A stretch of 64,000 bases of DNA, from positions 9,525 through 73,524 of the forward strand of contig CANCRX010000007.1 in assembly GCA_947380655.1 (NCBI GenBank), given 5' to 3'. Below the pieces are notes generated by a model. It was given only the letters and a program-made list of their open reading frames with translations, was not told the DNA's origin and made no database searches. Below, in pieces: positions 8,965-18,034 of this stretch (within the stretch, counting starts at the first letter, position 1; every line of letters begins with the position of its first letter). The position numbers and the translations under genes were made by a program. The DNA is from Alcaligenaceae bacterium. Its GTDB lineage: Bacteria > Pseudomonadota > Gammaproteobacteria > Burkholderiales > Burkholderiaceae_B.

Positions 8965-10110
8965 TTAAGCAGCTTTTACTTTTGAGAATGATTGGTTCGT
9001 ATCGGGCCTGCGCATTCTGTTGAGCTTGTCTTGATCAATCTCAACACCTAAACCAGGCTTGTTTGGCACTTGAAGCATGAAGTCTTTGTAGACAAGTGGT
9101 TCACAGAGCAACTCCTCTGTTAAAAGCAATGGACCAAATAGCTCAGTTCCGAATGCCAAATCTTTAAATGTTGAAAATACATGTGCCGAAGCGGCCGTGC
9201 CAATTGCGCCTTCGAGCATGGTGCCGCCGTAGAGCGAAATACCTGCGAGCTGTGCAATCTGCGAAACGAGACAAGCACCTGTCAAACCACCCGACTGCGC
9301 AATCTTGACTGCAAACACATCGGCGGCCGCCAAATTGGCCATCTCAAAAGCTGATGCTGGACCGTGCAAAGCTTCATCAGCCATGATGGCAACTGAAAAT
9401 TTTTGTGCCAGCCTGGCCATCCCTGCTTTATTCTCTGCACGTATCGGCTGCTCAATTAAATCAACCCCACCTGATTCAAGCTCTGCGATCGCACGGCTCG
9501 CATCAATTTCGTTCCAGGCCTGATTGACATCGACCCGAACGCTTACACTTTCTCCAAGCGCGCGCTTAATGGCCAATACGTGTTTGACATCATCATCAAC
9601 GCTTCGCAAACCAATCTTGAGTTTAAAAATCCGATGACGACGCAATGCGAGCATCTTTTCTGCTTCTGAAATATCCTTAACTAAATCGCCACTTGCCAAT
9701 GTCCATGCGACAGGCAATTCATCGCGTAGTCGACCACCAAGTAACTCACTCATCGGTATACCGAGTCGACGCGATTGCGCATCCAGAAGCGCCGTTTCAA
9801 TCCCGCACTTTGCAAAACGGTTACCCTGAATCACCTTGTTAATTTTTGCCATTGCCAATCCAACTTGACTTGCTGGCATCTTGAGAATTAAGGGCGCGAT
9901 ATGCGTATCAATATTGACCTTGATGCTCTCAGGACTTTCTTCGCCATAGTTCAATCCGCCAATCGTGGTGGCTTCCCCCCACCCTTCAAATCCGTCACTA
10001 CAAACGATGCGGACCATTACAAGCGTTTGAGTACTCATCGTGACGACAGATAACTTGTGTGGACGGATGGTCGGTACGTCAACGAGAATTGTTTCAATCT
10101 GCTGAATCAT
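8965..10110 (-). CDS. catB: Muconate cycloisomerase
   Basis: An enolase-superfamily enzyme of 381 residues that cyclises cis,cis-muconate to muconolactone. The acid/base lysines are Lys163 and Lys165 (KLKIG). The metal ligands are Asp194 (DVNQ), Glu220 (IEQP) and Asp245 (ADEA), with the second catalytic lysine in AVKIAQSGG. These match muconate-lactonising enzymes with a four-residue offset. It is the first gene of the minus-strand run, transcribed away from catR. Confidence 0.95.
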   Translation of the reverse strand: MIQQIETILVDVPTIRPHKLSVVTMSTQTLVMVRIVCSDGFEGWGEATTIGGLNYGEESPESIKVNIDTHIAPLILKMPASQVGLAMAKINKVIQGNRFAKCGIETALLDAQSRRLGIPMSELLGGRLRDELPVAWTLASGDLVKDISEAEKMLALRRHRIFKLKIGLRSVDDDVKHVLAIKRALGESVSVRVDVNQAWNEIDASRAIAELESGGVDLIEQPIRAENKAGMARLAQKFSVAIMADEALHGPASAFEMANLAAADVFAVKIAQSGGLTGACLVSQIAQLAGISLYGGTMLEGAIGTAASAHVFSTFKDLAFGTELFGPLLLTEELLCEPLVYKDFMLQVPNKPGLGVEIDQDKLNRMRRPDTNQSFSKVKAA

Positions 10111-10143
10111 GTTTTTTATGCATAGTGAATGAATGAACGAGAC

Positions 10144-10171
10144 AATAAAACGCTGAAAAACAGCTGTCCAA
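10144..10171 (-). promoter_or_regulatory. Candidate sigma70 promoter of catB
   Basis: Reading the minus strand, TTGGAC (bases 10171-10166) and TTTATT (10149-10144) are separated by 16 bases. Transcription would start near 10137, giving a short leader before the catB ATG at 10110. The dyads at 10181-10207 would then be centred near -52 and -63, the usual place for a LysR-type activator. The call rests on hexamer match and geometry only. Confidence 0.45.
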
Positions 10172-10180
10172 GATCGTTTT

Positions 10181-10207
10181 GGTATCTTTTCAATACCTTT
10201 TAGGTAT
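10181..10207. promoter_or_regulatory. Tandem overlapping CatR/BenM-type operator
   Basis: Three half-sites occur in a row: GGTAT (10181-10185), ATACC (10193-10197) and GGTAT (10203-10207). The last two make ATAC-N7-GTAT, the consensus known for the LysR regulators BenM and CatM of Acinetobacter; the first two make the reversed arrangement with the same seven-base spacing. It lies in the 220-base gap between divergent catB and catR. The predicted ligand of the bound regulator is cis,cis-muconate, by analogy. Confidence 0.7.
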
Positions 10208-10330
10208 ATATTTTGTTTTCTTAGTGGCTACGCACTATGAGGGACAGGGGTTAACCCGTACGTCTTTTTTATAGTTATTCGTACTAAGTTTTCGAAAAAA
10301 ATTTAAACAAATCAAACAAGAAAATTAAAT

Positions 10331-11251
10331 ATGGCGTTCGAATTAAGACATTTGAAATATTTTGTGATGGTGGCTGAAGAAAAAAACTTCACGCGCGCAG
10401 CTGAGCGCCTATTCATCGCTCAACCGCCACTGAGTCGACAAATTAAACAGCTCGAGGAGGATCTTGGGACTGAACTATTTGAGCGTGGATCGCGACCGCT
10501 TGCCTTAACTGAAACGGGTAAATTTTTTTATGCACATGCTCAGCAGCTTCTTTCACATGCGGCAGAAATTAAAGCGATGACTAAGCGTGTATCGCAAATT
10601 AAGCGAACACTTTCGATTGGTTATGTTGCATCGACACTGTATGGAAAATTACCAAAGATCATTCGTCTATACCGCTACGAACACAATGCAGTCGATTTGC
10701 AATTACATGAAATGACTACCGTAGAACAGATCAAAGCTTTGAAGGATGGAGTAATTGATGTGGGGTTTGGTCGGATTAAACATGAAGACCAAAACGTACA
10801 CAGAATCGTACTGCGTGAAGAGCGCCTGATCGTCGCATTACCGATTGGACACCCGTTGGCAGAAGGTTGCGAGAGGCTTCATTTGAAAAGCCTGATTAAT
10901 GACAATCTGATCGTTTATCCTAAATCTCCGCGTCCAAGTTTTGCTGATCAAGTGCTATCAGCATTTCACGATCGTGCCCTGATGCCCAAAAAAATTATTG
11001 AGGTTCGTGAGCTTCAGATCGCAATCGGATTAGTTGCTGCGGGTGAAGGTATTGCAATCGTACCGAACAGCCTGATTGGGATGAAGCGTGACGATATCAT
11101 TTATAAAGATTTAAATGAACGCCACGCTTACTCACCGATCATAATGAGTGTCCGTGCGATGGACCAATCTGAAGAAATAAGAAATCTTCTTGATCTCATC
11201 TACCGGATTTACGATGAAGAACAAATTCCTTATGTACGAGGAACGTTATAA
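10331..11251 (+). CDS. catR: LysR-type activator of the cat/ben genes
   Basis: A 306-residue LysR regulator with the N-terminal winged helix-turn-helix (FTRAAERLFIAQPPLSRQI, about residues 20-38) and a periplasmic-binding-protein-like effector domain. It is divergent from catB with ATAC-N7-GTAT sites between them, the arrangement of CatR/CatM. It would activate catBCA, and probably ben, in response to muconate. No second benM-like gene is seen, so one regulator may serve the whole run. The ATG follows an A-rich leader without a strong ribosome site. Confidence 0.88.
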   Translation: MAFELRHLKYFVMVAEEKNFTRAAERLFIAQPPLSRQIKQLEEDLGTELFERGSRPLALTETGKFFYAHAQQLLSHAAEIKAMTKRVSQIKRTLSIGYVASTLYGKLPKIIRLYRYEHNAVDLQLHEMTTVEQIKALKDGVIDVGFGRIKHEDQNVHRIVLREERLIVALPIGHPLAEGCERLHLKSLINDNLIVYPKSPRPSFADQVLSAFHDRALMPKKIIEVRELQIAIGLVAAGEGIAIVPNSLIGMKRDDIIYKDLNERHAYSPIIMSVRAMDQSEEIRNLLDLIYRIYDEEQIPYVRGTL

Positions 11252-11285
11252 ATTGAGAAATTGTTGATAAATTTTTTATATTTTC

Positions 11286-12293
11286 TTAATCAGACTTCGC
11301 ACCAGACGCTTTAGCTACCTTGCCCCAGCGCTCCGTTTCTGAAAGCAAGAACTTGGCAAAGGCCTCTGGTGAGGACTGCAGGAAAGGTTCTACGCCAATC
11401 TTGCGCAAGGACTCAACGACGTCCGGATCCTCGGCCGTTTTAACCAGTGCAGCGTAGAGCTTATCAATCACAGGCTTTGGTGTTTTAGCTGGGGCCATGA
11501 CGGAGAACCAGTTAAAGGCGAGCAAAGAAGGTACGCCCTGCTCCACCGAGGTCTGCGTGTCGGGTAATAGCACCGCACGCTTTGTATTGGTCACCGCAAT
11601 CGCACGTAAACGACCATCCTGTACCAATGGATATTGAGGTGGCAAGTCGACCAGAATGCCATCGACGTGCGCACCCAGCAAATCAGCAATCGCAGGACCA
11701 GCACCTTTATAAGGTACATGCACAATCTGCCCCTCTCCTGCAGCATTACGCAATAGTTCAATCGCCAGATGCGGTAAGCCACCGTTACCCGATGATGAAA
11801 TCGTGACGGGTCGCGTTTTCGACAAGGCAATTAATTCCTGCAGATTTTTGGCATTGACTGAAGGATGAATTGAAATCAATTCAGGCGTTTGCGCGACCGT
11901 TGTGACGCCCACCAAGTCCTTTAGCGTATCAAACGGCATTTTGGCGTAAGTATGGGGACTAATCGCTAAGGGGCTAGCACTGGCCAGTGTGATCGTGTAG
12001 CCGTCTGGAGGCGAGCGTACGACAAACTCTGTGCCGATCAACGCATTACTGCCAGACTTATTCACCACGACCACCGGCACCCCTAAAATCTCACCCATCT
12101 TTGGTGCAAAGATCCGTGCAACCATATCGTTCGATCCGCCCGGTGGAAAACCGACCACCATGGTGATAGATTTATTCGGATAATCCTGAGCCTGTACAGG
12201 CATCACTGAAAGCAAGCTTGCAACTGAAATTACTAAGATCCCGATGAATGAATTTTTAATTTTATCGAGTGAAAGCAAGGAAATATTTTTCAT
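11286..12293 (-). CDS. Bug/TctC-family periplasmic solute receptor
   Basis: A 335-residue tripartite-tricarboxylate-type receptor. A signal peptide with a hydrophobic stretch about 15-34 ends at PVQAQ. The mature protein starts with the family motif GFPPGGSNDMVAR (48-60), and VPYKGAGPAIADLLG lies in the middle. These proteins bind carboxylates or related small anions in the periplasm. No TctA/TctB membrane genes lie nearby, so the receptor is an orphan, as most Bug proteins are. It is the last gene of the minus-strand island and ends 34 bases from the convergent catR. The ligand is unknown. Confidence 0.9.
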   Translation of the reverse strand: MKNISLLSLDKIKNSFIGILVISVASLLSVMPVQAQDYPNKSITMVVGFPPGGSNDMVARIFAPKMGEILGVPVVVVNKSGSNALIGTEFVVRSPPDGYTITLASASPLAISPHTYAKMPFDTLKDLVGVTTVAQTPELISIHPSVNAKNLQELIALSKTRPVTISSSGNGGLPHLAIELLRNAAGEGQIVHVPYKGAGPAIADLLGAHVDGILVDLPPQYPLVQDGRLRAIAVTNTKRAVLLPDTQTSVEQGVPSLLAFNWFSVMAPAKTPKPVIDKLYAALVKTAEDPDVVESLRKIGVEPFLQSSPEAFAKFLLSETERWGKVAKASGAKSD

Positions 12294-12315
12294 GACGAAC
12301 TCCTAAGTTGAAGAT

Positions 12316-13128
12316 CTATTCAGAAATGGGGGCTACATCAAGTCGCATGGCAATACCTGCCAATTCAGGCGTGTAGGCTGGATAGCGCTTAACAACTAAT
12401 GGATCATGCCCCGGTATCACATGCTGAGGAGAATCCGCTAAAGCAATCAACCGCTCAAAACCTTCAATCATGTCACCCAAGTGATATACCAAAGAAAAAC
12501 AACGTTTCTTTTCAAAATGTTCGTAGTAATGACTGGCATCAGAAGCTAATACGACCCAACCTCGAGCAGTATGCACCCGTACAGCCTGCATACCTGCCGT
12601 ATGGCCACCGATGTGGTGCAAAGTGATACCTGGTGCAATCTCTGCATCACCCTTGTGGAAAATAACGCGATCTTTATAAACAAGACGAATCATACCCGCC
12701 ACATGGTCGACCTCGTAGGCACGACTAAAACGATCGCAACACATAAATCTACCGGTTGCAAACGCCATTTCATCGTCTTGCAAATGAAATTTTGCCTGGG
12801 GAAAGTCATCAAATGTTCCAACATGATCATTGTGAAGATGGGTAATTACGATTTCGTGCACATCATCAACAGAAATTCCTAGCAGCTGTAATGCTTCAAC
12901 GGGTGTTCGGAGCAAAGTGCGATGGCGCTTATCCGCCATATCTTGATTGAAACCCGTATCAACCAGCACCAGTCGCGCGCCATCACGGATCACCCAGATG
13001 TAGTAGTCCATAGGCATCGGCACATCGTGAGGATCTCCCCCCACAAAATGATCGGGTCGTGCGCCATTGCGCGTCGCGTATTTCAGCGCAATGACCTCGT
13101 ACTGAGGCAAACCTGGTGTGGTTGTCAT
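12316..13128 (-). CDS. Metallo-beta-lactamase-fold hydrolase, N-acyl-homoserine-lactonase-like
   Basis: A cytoplasmic 270-residue protein with the dinuclear zinc motif HLHNDH (97-102), a further His in GGHTAG, Asp in LASDASHYYEH and His in IPGHDPL. This pattern is that of the AHL-lactonase branch of the superfamily, which hydrolyses lactones. It is a close paralogue of the protein at 18035-18856: both carry GGDPHD..MPMDY and YYEHFEKKR. In a catabolic operon with MmgE/PrpD proteins it more likely opens a pathway lactone or ester than a quorum signal; that is inference. Confidence 0.85.
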   Translation of the reverse strand: MTTTPGLPQYEVIALKYATRNGARPDHFVGGDPHDVPMPMDYYIWVIRDGARLVLVDTGFNQDMADKRHRTLLRTPVEALQLLGISVDDVHEIVITHLHNDHVGTFDDFPQAKFHLQDDEMAFATGRFMCCDRFSRAYEVDHVAGMIRLVYKDRVIFHKGDAEIAPGITLHHIGGHTAGMQAVRVHTARGWVVLASDASHYYEHFEKKRCFSLVYHLGDMIEGFERLIALADSPQHVIPGHDPLVVKRYPAYTPELAGIAMRLDVAPISE

Positions 13129-13140
13129 ATTAGGGCTCGC

Positions 13141-14505
13141 TTATTGCTGCTTGGCAGTCAACTTCATTAATTCACCAACATTGGCACAGTTTTCAATTGA
13201 CTGGACCATCGTAGCGATCTCTGCAGCACGTGCAGCACCCAATACGGGGGTCACAAGACTATCGAATTTAGTGCGTAATTCCTCATCACTCATAGAGTTC
13301 TGAATCGAACCTTTTGGATAATCAACCTGTGAAACATATTTCGAACCGTCATCCATCACCATCGTCATCAGACATGAAACACCGCGTGGCAAAGAATCAT
13401 CAACAGTAATGTCAACCAGATCAGTCAGACGTAAAATTTCCGCCTCACCTAAACGTGCGTTGTTATATTGTGCAAACAACGCTTGTCCGTCAAGTAAAGC
13501 TACTGCGACGGAGTAAGGCAGACTGACCTGAGCTTCATGGTAAGTCTGAGGACGTTTATTCAGGTGGTAGTGGGCCCAGTCTGGGTGACGAGCCATTTGA
13601 ATGGATTTAATTCGCGACAAGTCTGGCGAATGTTCACGACGGATATTTAACGCGCAATCGATCGCATTATGAATTGGACGCGCGCAAGAATAAGGCTTGA
13701 ATTCGATATCTAATTGGTACGACTTATCGTAATCCGCAGTGAGTTGGGTTGGATCGTTTTTATCAGTGAACGCCGCCAAAAATCCTCGCTCCCCTTCAAA
13801 AATTGTTGCGGCACCAGTAAAGCCAAGTTGTGCCATGGTCGCAGCGGTCACGCCATTGCGTGCAGCAGGACCTGGATTAAAGCGCTTTTGCATCGAAGGC
13901 CCATACATCTCCATCAAACCAGATGCAGAGGCACCAGCCATACCCAGGGCAGAGACGATTTTTTCAACCGGTAGTTTTTGCAGATAAGCCGTTGCAATCG
14001 TTGCTCCAAAAACGCCTGTGGTAGGTGTGGTGTGATAGCCCCGGTTACGCAATGAGGAATTCGCTGCTTTACTCAAACGCTCCATCATCTCGCAGCCTGC
14101 GGCCAATGCCACCAGAAGCTCACGCCCACTCGCGCCCAGTTGCTCAGCTGTCGCTAACGCAGCGGAATAGACCGGCGGACTGAAGTGGAAAAGTGCCAAC
14201 ACATCGATGTCGTCAAGTTCAACGCTATGCGAGGAAATCGCATTTGCGAAAGCGGCTTGCATCGCAGGCACCCGGACATCGCCACCAATTAGCGTAGATT
14301 CAGTATGACCACCCGTAATAGCAGCGAATTTTCGGGCAACCTTGCCACTTTCAGTCTGACTACCGGAAATTGCGACACCGATGTAATCAAGCAAGAGACG
14401 CTTAACGGCCTTTTTTGAAGCCTCAGACAAGCCCTCATAATTGAATGAACTGAAATGCGCCGCGACTTGGTCAGCGATTGTGTGGTGGGTAGATGCGTGT
14501 GTCAT
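13141..14505 (-). CDS. MmgE/PrpD family protein
   Basis: A 454-residue member of the MmgE/PrpD fold, which includes 2-methylcitrate dehydratase, cis-aconitate decarboxylase and iminodisuccinate epimerase. Family hallmarks are the VELDDIDVLALFHFSPP region near residue 96, GYHTTPTTGVFGA near 155, and FKPYSCARPIHNAID near 265. The exact reaction cannot be read from the sequence; dehydration, isomerisation or decarboxylation of a polycarboxylate or its derivative is likely. It lies 12 bases upstream of the hydrolase and follows a second paralogue at 14573-15976. Confidence 0.87.
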   Translation of the reverse strand: MTHASTHHTIADQVAAHFSSFNYEGLSEASKKAVKRLLLDYIGVAISGSQTESGKVARKFAAITGGHTESTLIGGDVRVPAMQAAFANAISSHSVELDDIDVLALFHFSPPVYSAALATAEQLGASGRELLVALAAGCEMMERLSKAANSSLRNRGYHTTPTTGVFGATIATAYLQKLPVEKIVSALGMAGASASGLMEMYGPSMQKRFNPGPAARNGVTAATMAQLGFTGAATIFEGERGFLAAFTDKNDPTQLTADYDKSYQLDIEFKPYSCARPIHNAIDCALNIRREHSPDLSRIKSIQMARHPDWAHYHLNKRPQTYHEAQVSLPYSVAVALLDGQALFAQYNNARLGEAEILRLTDLVDITVDDSLPRGVSCLMTMVMDDGSKYVSQVDYPKGSIQNSMSDEELRTKFDSLVTPVLGAARAAEIATMVQSIENCANVGELMKLTAKQQ

Positions 14506-14572
14506 ATATGTTTCTTTAATTTATAAATTGAAAAAGTAAAAAATAATTAAATTGATCGCTATAAAAAATAAT

Positions 14573-15976
14573 TCAACCGTGTCTTGGTGCAGCCAGAATA
14601 TTGAATAGTTCAGCTGTATTTTCCAACCCATCCAGTTGATCTACCAGTTTGATCACGCGATCGATATCAGCACTCGATAAGCATGATTCAACGACATTAC
14701 GAAACTTGTAAACCACATCATCGACGGACAGCGGATTTTCAGGACTTCCGCGACGATTAAGAATTTCGTGTGAAAATTTGTTGCCCTCTCTAGTCGTCAC
14801 GACGACACGCGCCGCGTGGCGGTAAGCAGGTCCCATTGCCTCGATTTCCGGATCAACGCGGGCATGAATCCTCTTAATAAAGTCCAGAATTTTCGGATCA
14901 GCCAGGCGGGATTCGGCATACTGTGCAACAAAAGCCATTCCATCAAAACCAATCACTGCGATGCCGTAAAAAAGATTCATTTGTGCGGCGGTCACACCCT
15001 GTGCCTTGTACTCCCACGCACAATGGGTATAGGTCATTGGACTCATCCCAATATCAACCTGCGCAATATCATCGGGAGTCAGATTATTAGACTTAAGCAA
15101 GTGACTGAAGGCATCTAGCGCCGAATGAATACTCGTCACGCACGCATGGGGCTTGTAGCCGACCTTGCCAGTTTCCCAGACCGAACCAAGCTCATCTGTT
15201 AAACGCGGTGCATTGGGTTTATCTGAGTAAGAACTCAGATAGCCACCATATCCGGCTTCGAGGACATCCGAGATCCCTGTGAAGTCACGCTGCGCAAGAT
15301 AGGCTGAATACACGCCACTCTGCGCGGCACGACCGGAGTGAAAGCGCTTAACCATCGCGCCTTCTTGCGCGGCCATCAGACCTCCGGCTTGCGAACCAAC
15401 GATACCCAGCGCATGTTGCATATGTGCACTATCGAGATTTAGCATCCGCGCCGCCGAGGCTGCGGCCACAAACACTCCGGAAGCGCCTTGGGGATGAAAA
15501 CCTCTAAAAAACAAACCCATCGTCGCAGCATTACCAACGCGAGTCCCAATCTCATAGCCTGTCGTCATCGCCGTCAGCAAGGTTTTCCCGTTCGTCACGC
15601 CTGCTTGCTCCGCGAGGGCCACGACAACGGGCGTCGCAATCGATCCAGCATGAACGATTGACTCTTTATGAATATCATCGAGTTCAAAAGCATGACCCGC
15701 TGTAGCATTGACCAGCACGGCTCCAGCCACAGATGTTTTATGTCCCGAACCAAAAATCGATGCAACAGGACGTGCGCCCTCATCTTCAATCATTGCCTGG
15801 ACACGCTGTGTCCAAGGCAGCGTAGCCCCAAATAAACAACATCCGATGCTATCGAGAAAACTTGTTTTCATCCGCGCAATGACTTCTGCAGGAATATCCT
15901 GATATTGAATATTGGCCGCAAATTCTGCGAGAGCTTTAGTTGCACCGGGCAACAGTGATGGTGTGTGCGCTTCCAT
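14573..15976 (-). CDS. MmgE/PrpD family protein
   Basis: A second, divergent MmgE/PrpD protein of 467 residues. It shows HAFELDDIHKESIVHAG near 95, GFHPQGASGVFVAAA near 160 and the YKPHACVTSIHSALDAF segment near 275 that contributes to the active site. It shares the fold but not close identity with its neighbour at 13141-14505, so the two probably act on different intermediates or form a mixed assembly. The 67-base A/T-rich gap between them shows no hairpin. Substrate unknown. Confidence 0.87.
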   Translation of the reverse strand: MEAHTPSLLPGATKALAEFAANIQYQDIPAEVIARMKTSFLDSIGCCLFGATLPWTQRVQAMIEDEGARPVASIFGSGHKTSVAGAVLVNATAGHAFELDDIHKESIVHAGSIATPVVVALAEQAGVTNGKTLLTAMTTGYEIGTRVGNAATMGLFFRGFHPQGASGVFVAAASAARMLNLDSAHMQHALGIVGSQAGGLMAAQEGAMVKRFHSGRAAQSGVYSAYLAQRDFTGISDVLEAGYGGYLSSYSDKPNAPRLTDELGSVWETGKVGYKPHACVTSIHSALDAFSHLLKSNNLTPDDIAQVDIGMSPMTYTHCAWEYKAQGVTAAQMNLFYGIAVIGFDGMAFVAQYAESRLADPKILDFIKRIHARVDPEIEAMGPAYRHAARVVVTTREGNKFSHEILNRRGSPENPLSVDDVVYKFRNVVESCLSSADIDRVIKLVDQLDGLENTAELFNILAAPRHG

Positions 15977-16015
15977 AATCTCTTTAAGGTTGTTACTTGT
16001 CTATATATTTATATT

Positions 16016-17023
16016 TCACTCGGATTGGAGCTTTGCCTGTCGTGCAATGTTTTTCCATTTCGTGACTTCTGCCGCAATCAGTGCTCGCCAATGCTCCGGA
16101 GACTGATCCCCTTGCACCACATCAAACCCTGCCGCCATCATTTGCTGACGGAAGACAGGATCTTTCAAAATCTCAACGACTTCGTAATTAATGCGCTCAA
16201 TGATGCTTGGGGATGTACCTGCAGGCGCAAACATTCCGCTCCACTGGACTGTTTGAAAACCAGGCAAGCCTGATTCAGATATCGTCGGAAATTCTGGCAA
16301 GGTACTTGCCCGCTTATCATCCCCTATACCCAATACCCTCAAACTGCCCGCCCTGACGTGAGGCAACGGAGCAGCGGCACCGCTCATCGAGATTTCGATT
16401 TGTCCGCCTAGCAGATCGTTGAGCATCGGCCCCGCCCCTTTGTAAGGTACGTGGACAATATCGGTAGCGCTCATGATCTTGAATAACTCCATCGGCAGAA
16501 CATTCGCGTTCGAACTCGCCCCATAACTCAACTTACCCGGGTTGGCGCGCGCGTATGCAATCAATTCCTGGACATTCGCGATAGGTAGTTTGGCATTCAC
16601 CATCAACAGCACTTGTTGATTGGCAGTTTGGACGATGGGTGCAAGGTCACGCGCGGAGTCATACCCCAGCTTTTTACCCAACGCGACATTAAAGGCTTGG
16701 CTGCTGCCATCAATAAGCAAGGTGTATCCATCCGGAGCAGCTTTTGCAACAGCCTCAGTACCAATACTACCGTCTGAACCGGGACGATTTTCAATCACAA
16801 CAGGAACCCCTAACGCCTCACTCAATCTGCGTCCGATCATCCGTGCGAGAATATCGGTACCTCCCCCCGCGGTGTAGGGCACGACAAGCTTGATAGGTTT
16901 CGTCGGCCACTGCGAAGCGTAGCCGTGCGAAAACGCACCGAGCGATAGCGTCACTCCAAACAGGCAATATGCGTAGCATCGCATCCAGGCTGCCATGTTT
17001 AATATTGAGAAGCGTCGAGTCAT
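16016..17023 (-). CDS. Bug/TctC-family periplasmic solute receptor
   Basis: A 335-residue orphan receptor. The signal peptide has its hydrophobic core at about 12-32 and probably ends near HGYAS. The family motif VPYTAGGGTDILAR is at 48-61 and VPYKGAGPMLNDLLGG follows mid-protein. It is separated from the next receptor gene (17036-18001) by only 12 bases, so two receptors of the same family are made together. They differ enough to suspect different ligands, for example a substrate and its hydrolysis product. Confidence 0.9.
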   Translation of the reverse strand: MTRRFSILNMAAWMRCYAYCLFGVTLSLGAFSHGYASQWPTKPIKLVVPYTAGGGTDILARMIGRRLSEALGVPVVIENRPGSDGSIGTEAVAKAAPDGYTLLIDGSSQAFNVALGKKLGYDSARDLAPIVQTANQQVLLMVNAKLPIANVQELIAYARANPGKLSYGASSNANVLPMELFKIMSATDIVHVPYKGAGPMLNDLLGGQIEISMSGAAAPLPHVRAGSLRVLGIGDDKRASTLPEFPTISESGLPGFQTVQWSGMFAPAGTSPSIIERINYEVVEILKDPVFRQQMMAAGFDVVQGDQSPEHWRALIAAEVTKWKNIARQAKLQSE

Positions 17024-17035
17024 GTGCGTTGCGTA

Positions 17036-18001
17036 TTACTCAATCACGGTCCCGGAGGCTTTGATCAGTGCGGCCCATTTTTTGTACTCTGCGTAGAGAA
17101 ATTCTTTAGTTTGTTCAGTGTCGCCGTTGATCACATCCAGTCCTGAGGCTTCGAGTCTTGCTTTGACTTCAGGCATCTTTAATACTGCAGAAATATTTTT
17201 TTGAATGTATTGAACAACTTGCGGCGGCATATTCGCAGGACCCAACAACATATACCAGGTTGTTGAGGCGTAGCCTGCTATGCCCGCCTGCTCGATTGTT
17301 GGAATATTTGGAGCAATCGCTGCACGTTTAGATCCCGTTTGACCGAGCGCCACTATCCGTGGGTCTTTCAGATAAGGCACACTTTCTGCGATCGGTTGCA
17401 TCGTGACATCCACATCGCCTGACATCAAATCGATCATCGCGGTCCCACCACCGCGGTAAGGGATATGAATATATTGCATCCCCGTCATGTTTCGCAGCAC
17501 ATCCATCGAGAGATGTGAGGAACTTCCATTACCGGAACTCGCAAAGCGAATCGCATCAGGTTTACTCTTACCTGCCAACACAAGATCATTGACGTTTTTA
17601 ATTGGGAGTTTTGCGTTGGCTAGCAGTACCAGTGGCGCGTCCCCGACCAATGCAATAGGTGTGAAATCCTCAAGCTTATAACTAACTTTTTTATACAAGC
17701 TAGGGTTAATCGCAATACCAGGCGTACTGAATAATAAGGTGTAGCCATCTGGCTTAGCGGCTGCAACCGCAGCAAAGGCCAGGTTTCCACCCGCTCCTGT
17801 TCTATTTTCAACCACAAACTGATTGCCGGTTAAGTCAGACATTTTTTGCATCACGTAACGTCCAACGATATCCGAGCTCCCCCCTGGTGGAAAGCCGATC
17901 AGCACTTGCACTGGGCGCGTTGGATACTCCTGTGCCTGAGCACTGAATATCCCACCCAGACTGAGACAGGCCAACAAGATTGTTGTAGAAAAGATTTTCA
18001 C
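17036..18001 (-). CDS. Bug/TctC-family periplasmic solute receptor
   Basis: A 321-residue receptor with a clean signal peptide (hydrophobic 5-20, ending SAQAQ) and the family motif GFPPGGSSDIVGR at 36-48. IPYRGGGTAMIDLMSGDV near 190 is the second conserved segment. It is the third Bug protein of this island and lies between another receptor gene and the lactonase-like hydrolase gene. No membrane permease for it is encoded nearby. Confidence 0.9.
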   Translation of the reverse strand: MKIFSTTILLACLSLGGIFSAQAQEYPTRPVQVLIGFPPGGSSDIVGRYVMQKMSDLTGNQFVVENRTGAGGNLAFAAVAAAKPDGYTLLFSTPGIAINPSLYKKVSYKLEDFTPIALVGDAPLVLLANAKLPIKNVNDLVLAGKSKPDAIRFASSGNGSSSHLSMDVLRNMTGMQYIHIPYRGGGTAMIDLMSGDVDVTMQPIAESVPYLKDPRIVALGQTGSKRAAIAPNIPTIEQAGIAGYASTTWYMLLGPANMPPQVVQYIQKNISAVLKMPEVKARLEASGLDVINGDTEQTKEFLYAEYKKWAALIKASGTVIE

Positions 18002-18034
18002 GGTTCGCCTTTTATGCGTTGTGCCTTCTAAGTT

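Noticed and set aside
12316..13128. Quorum-quenching role for the AHL-lactonase-like hydrolases
   Set aside because: The zinc motif alone does not define substrate, there is no luxI/luxR gene, and the operon context is catabolic.
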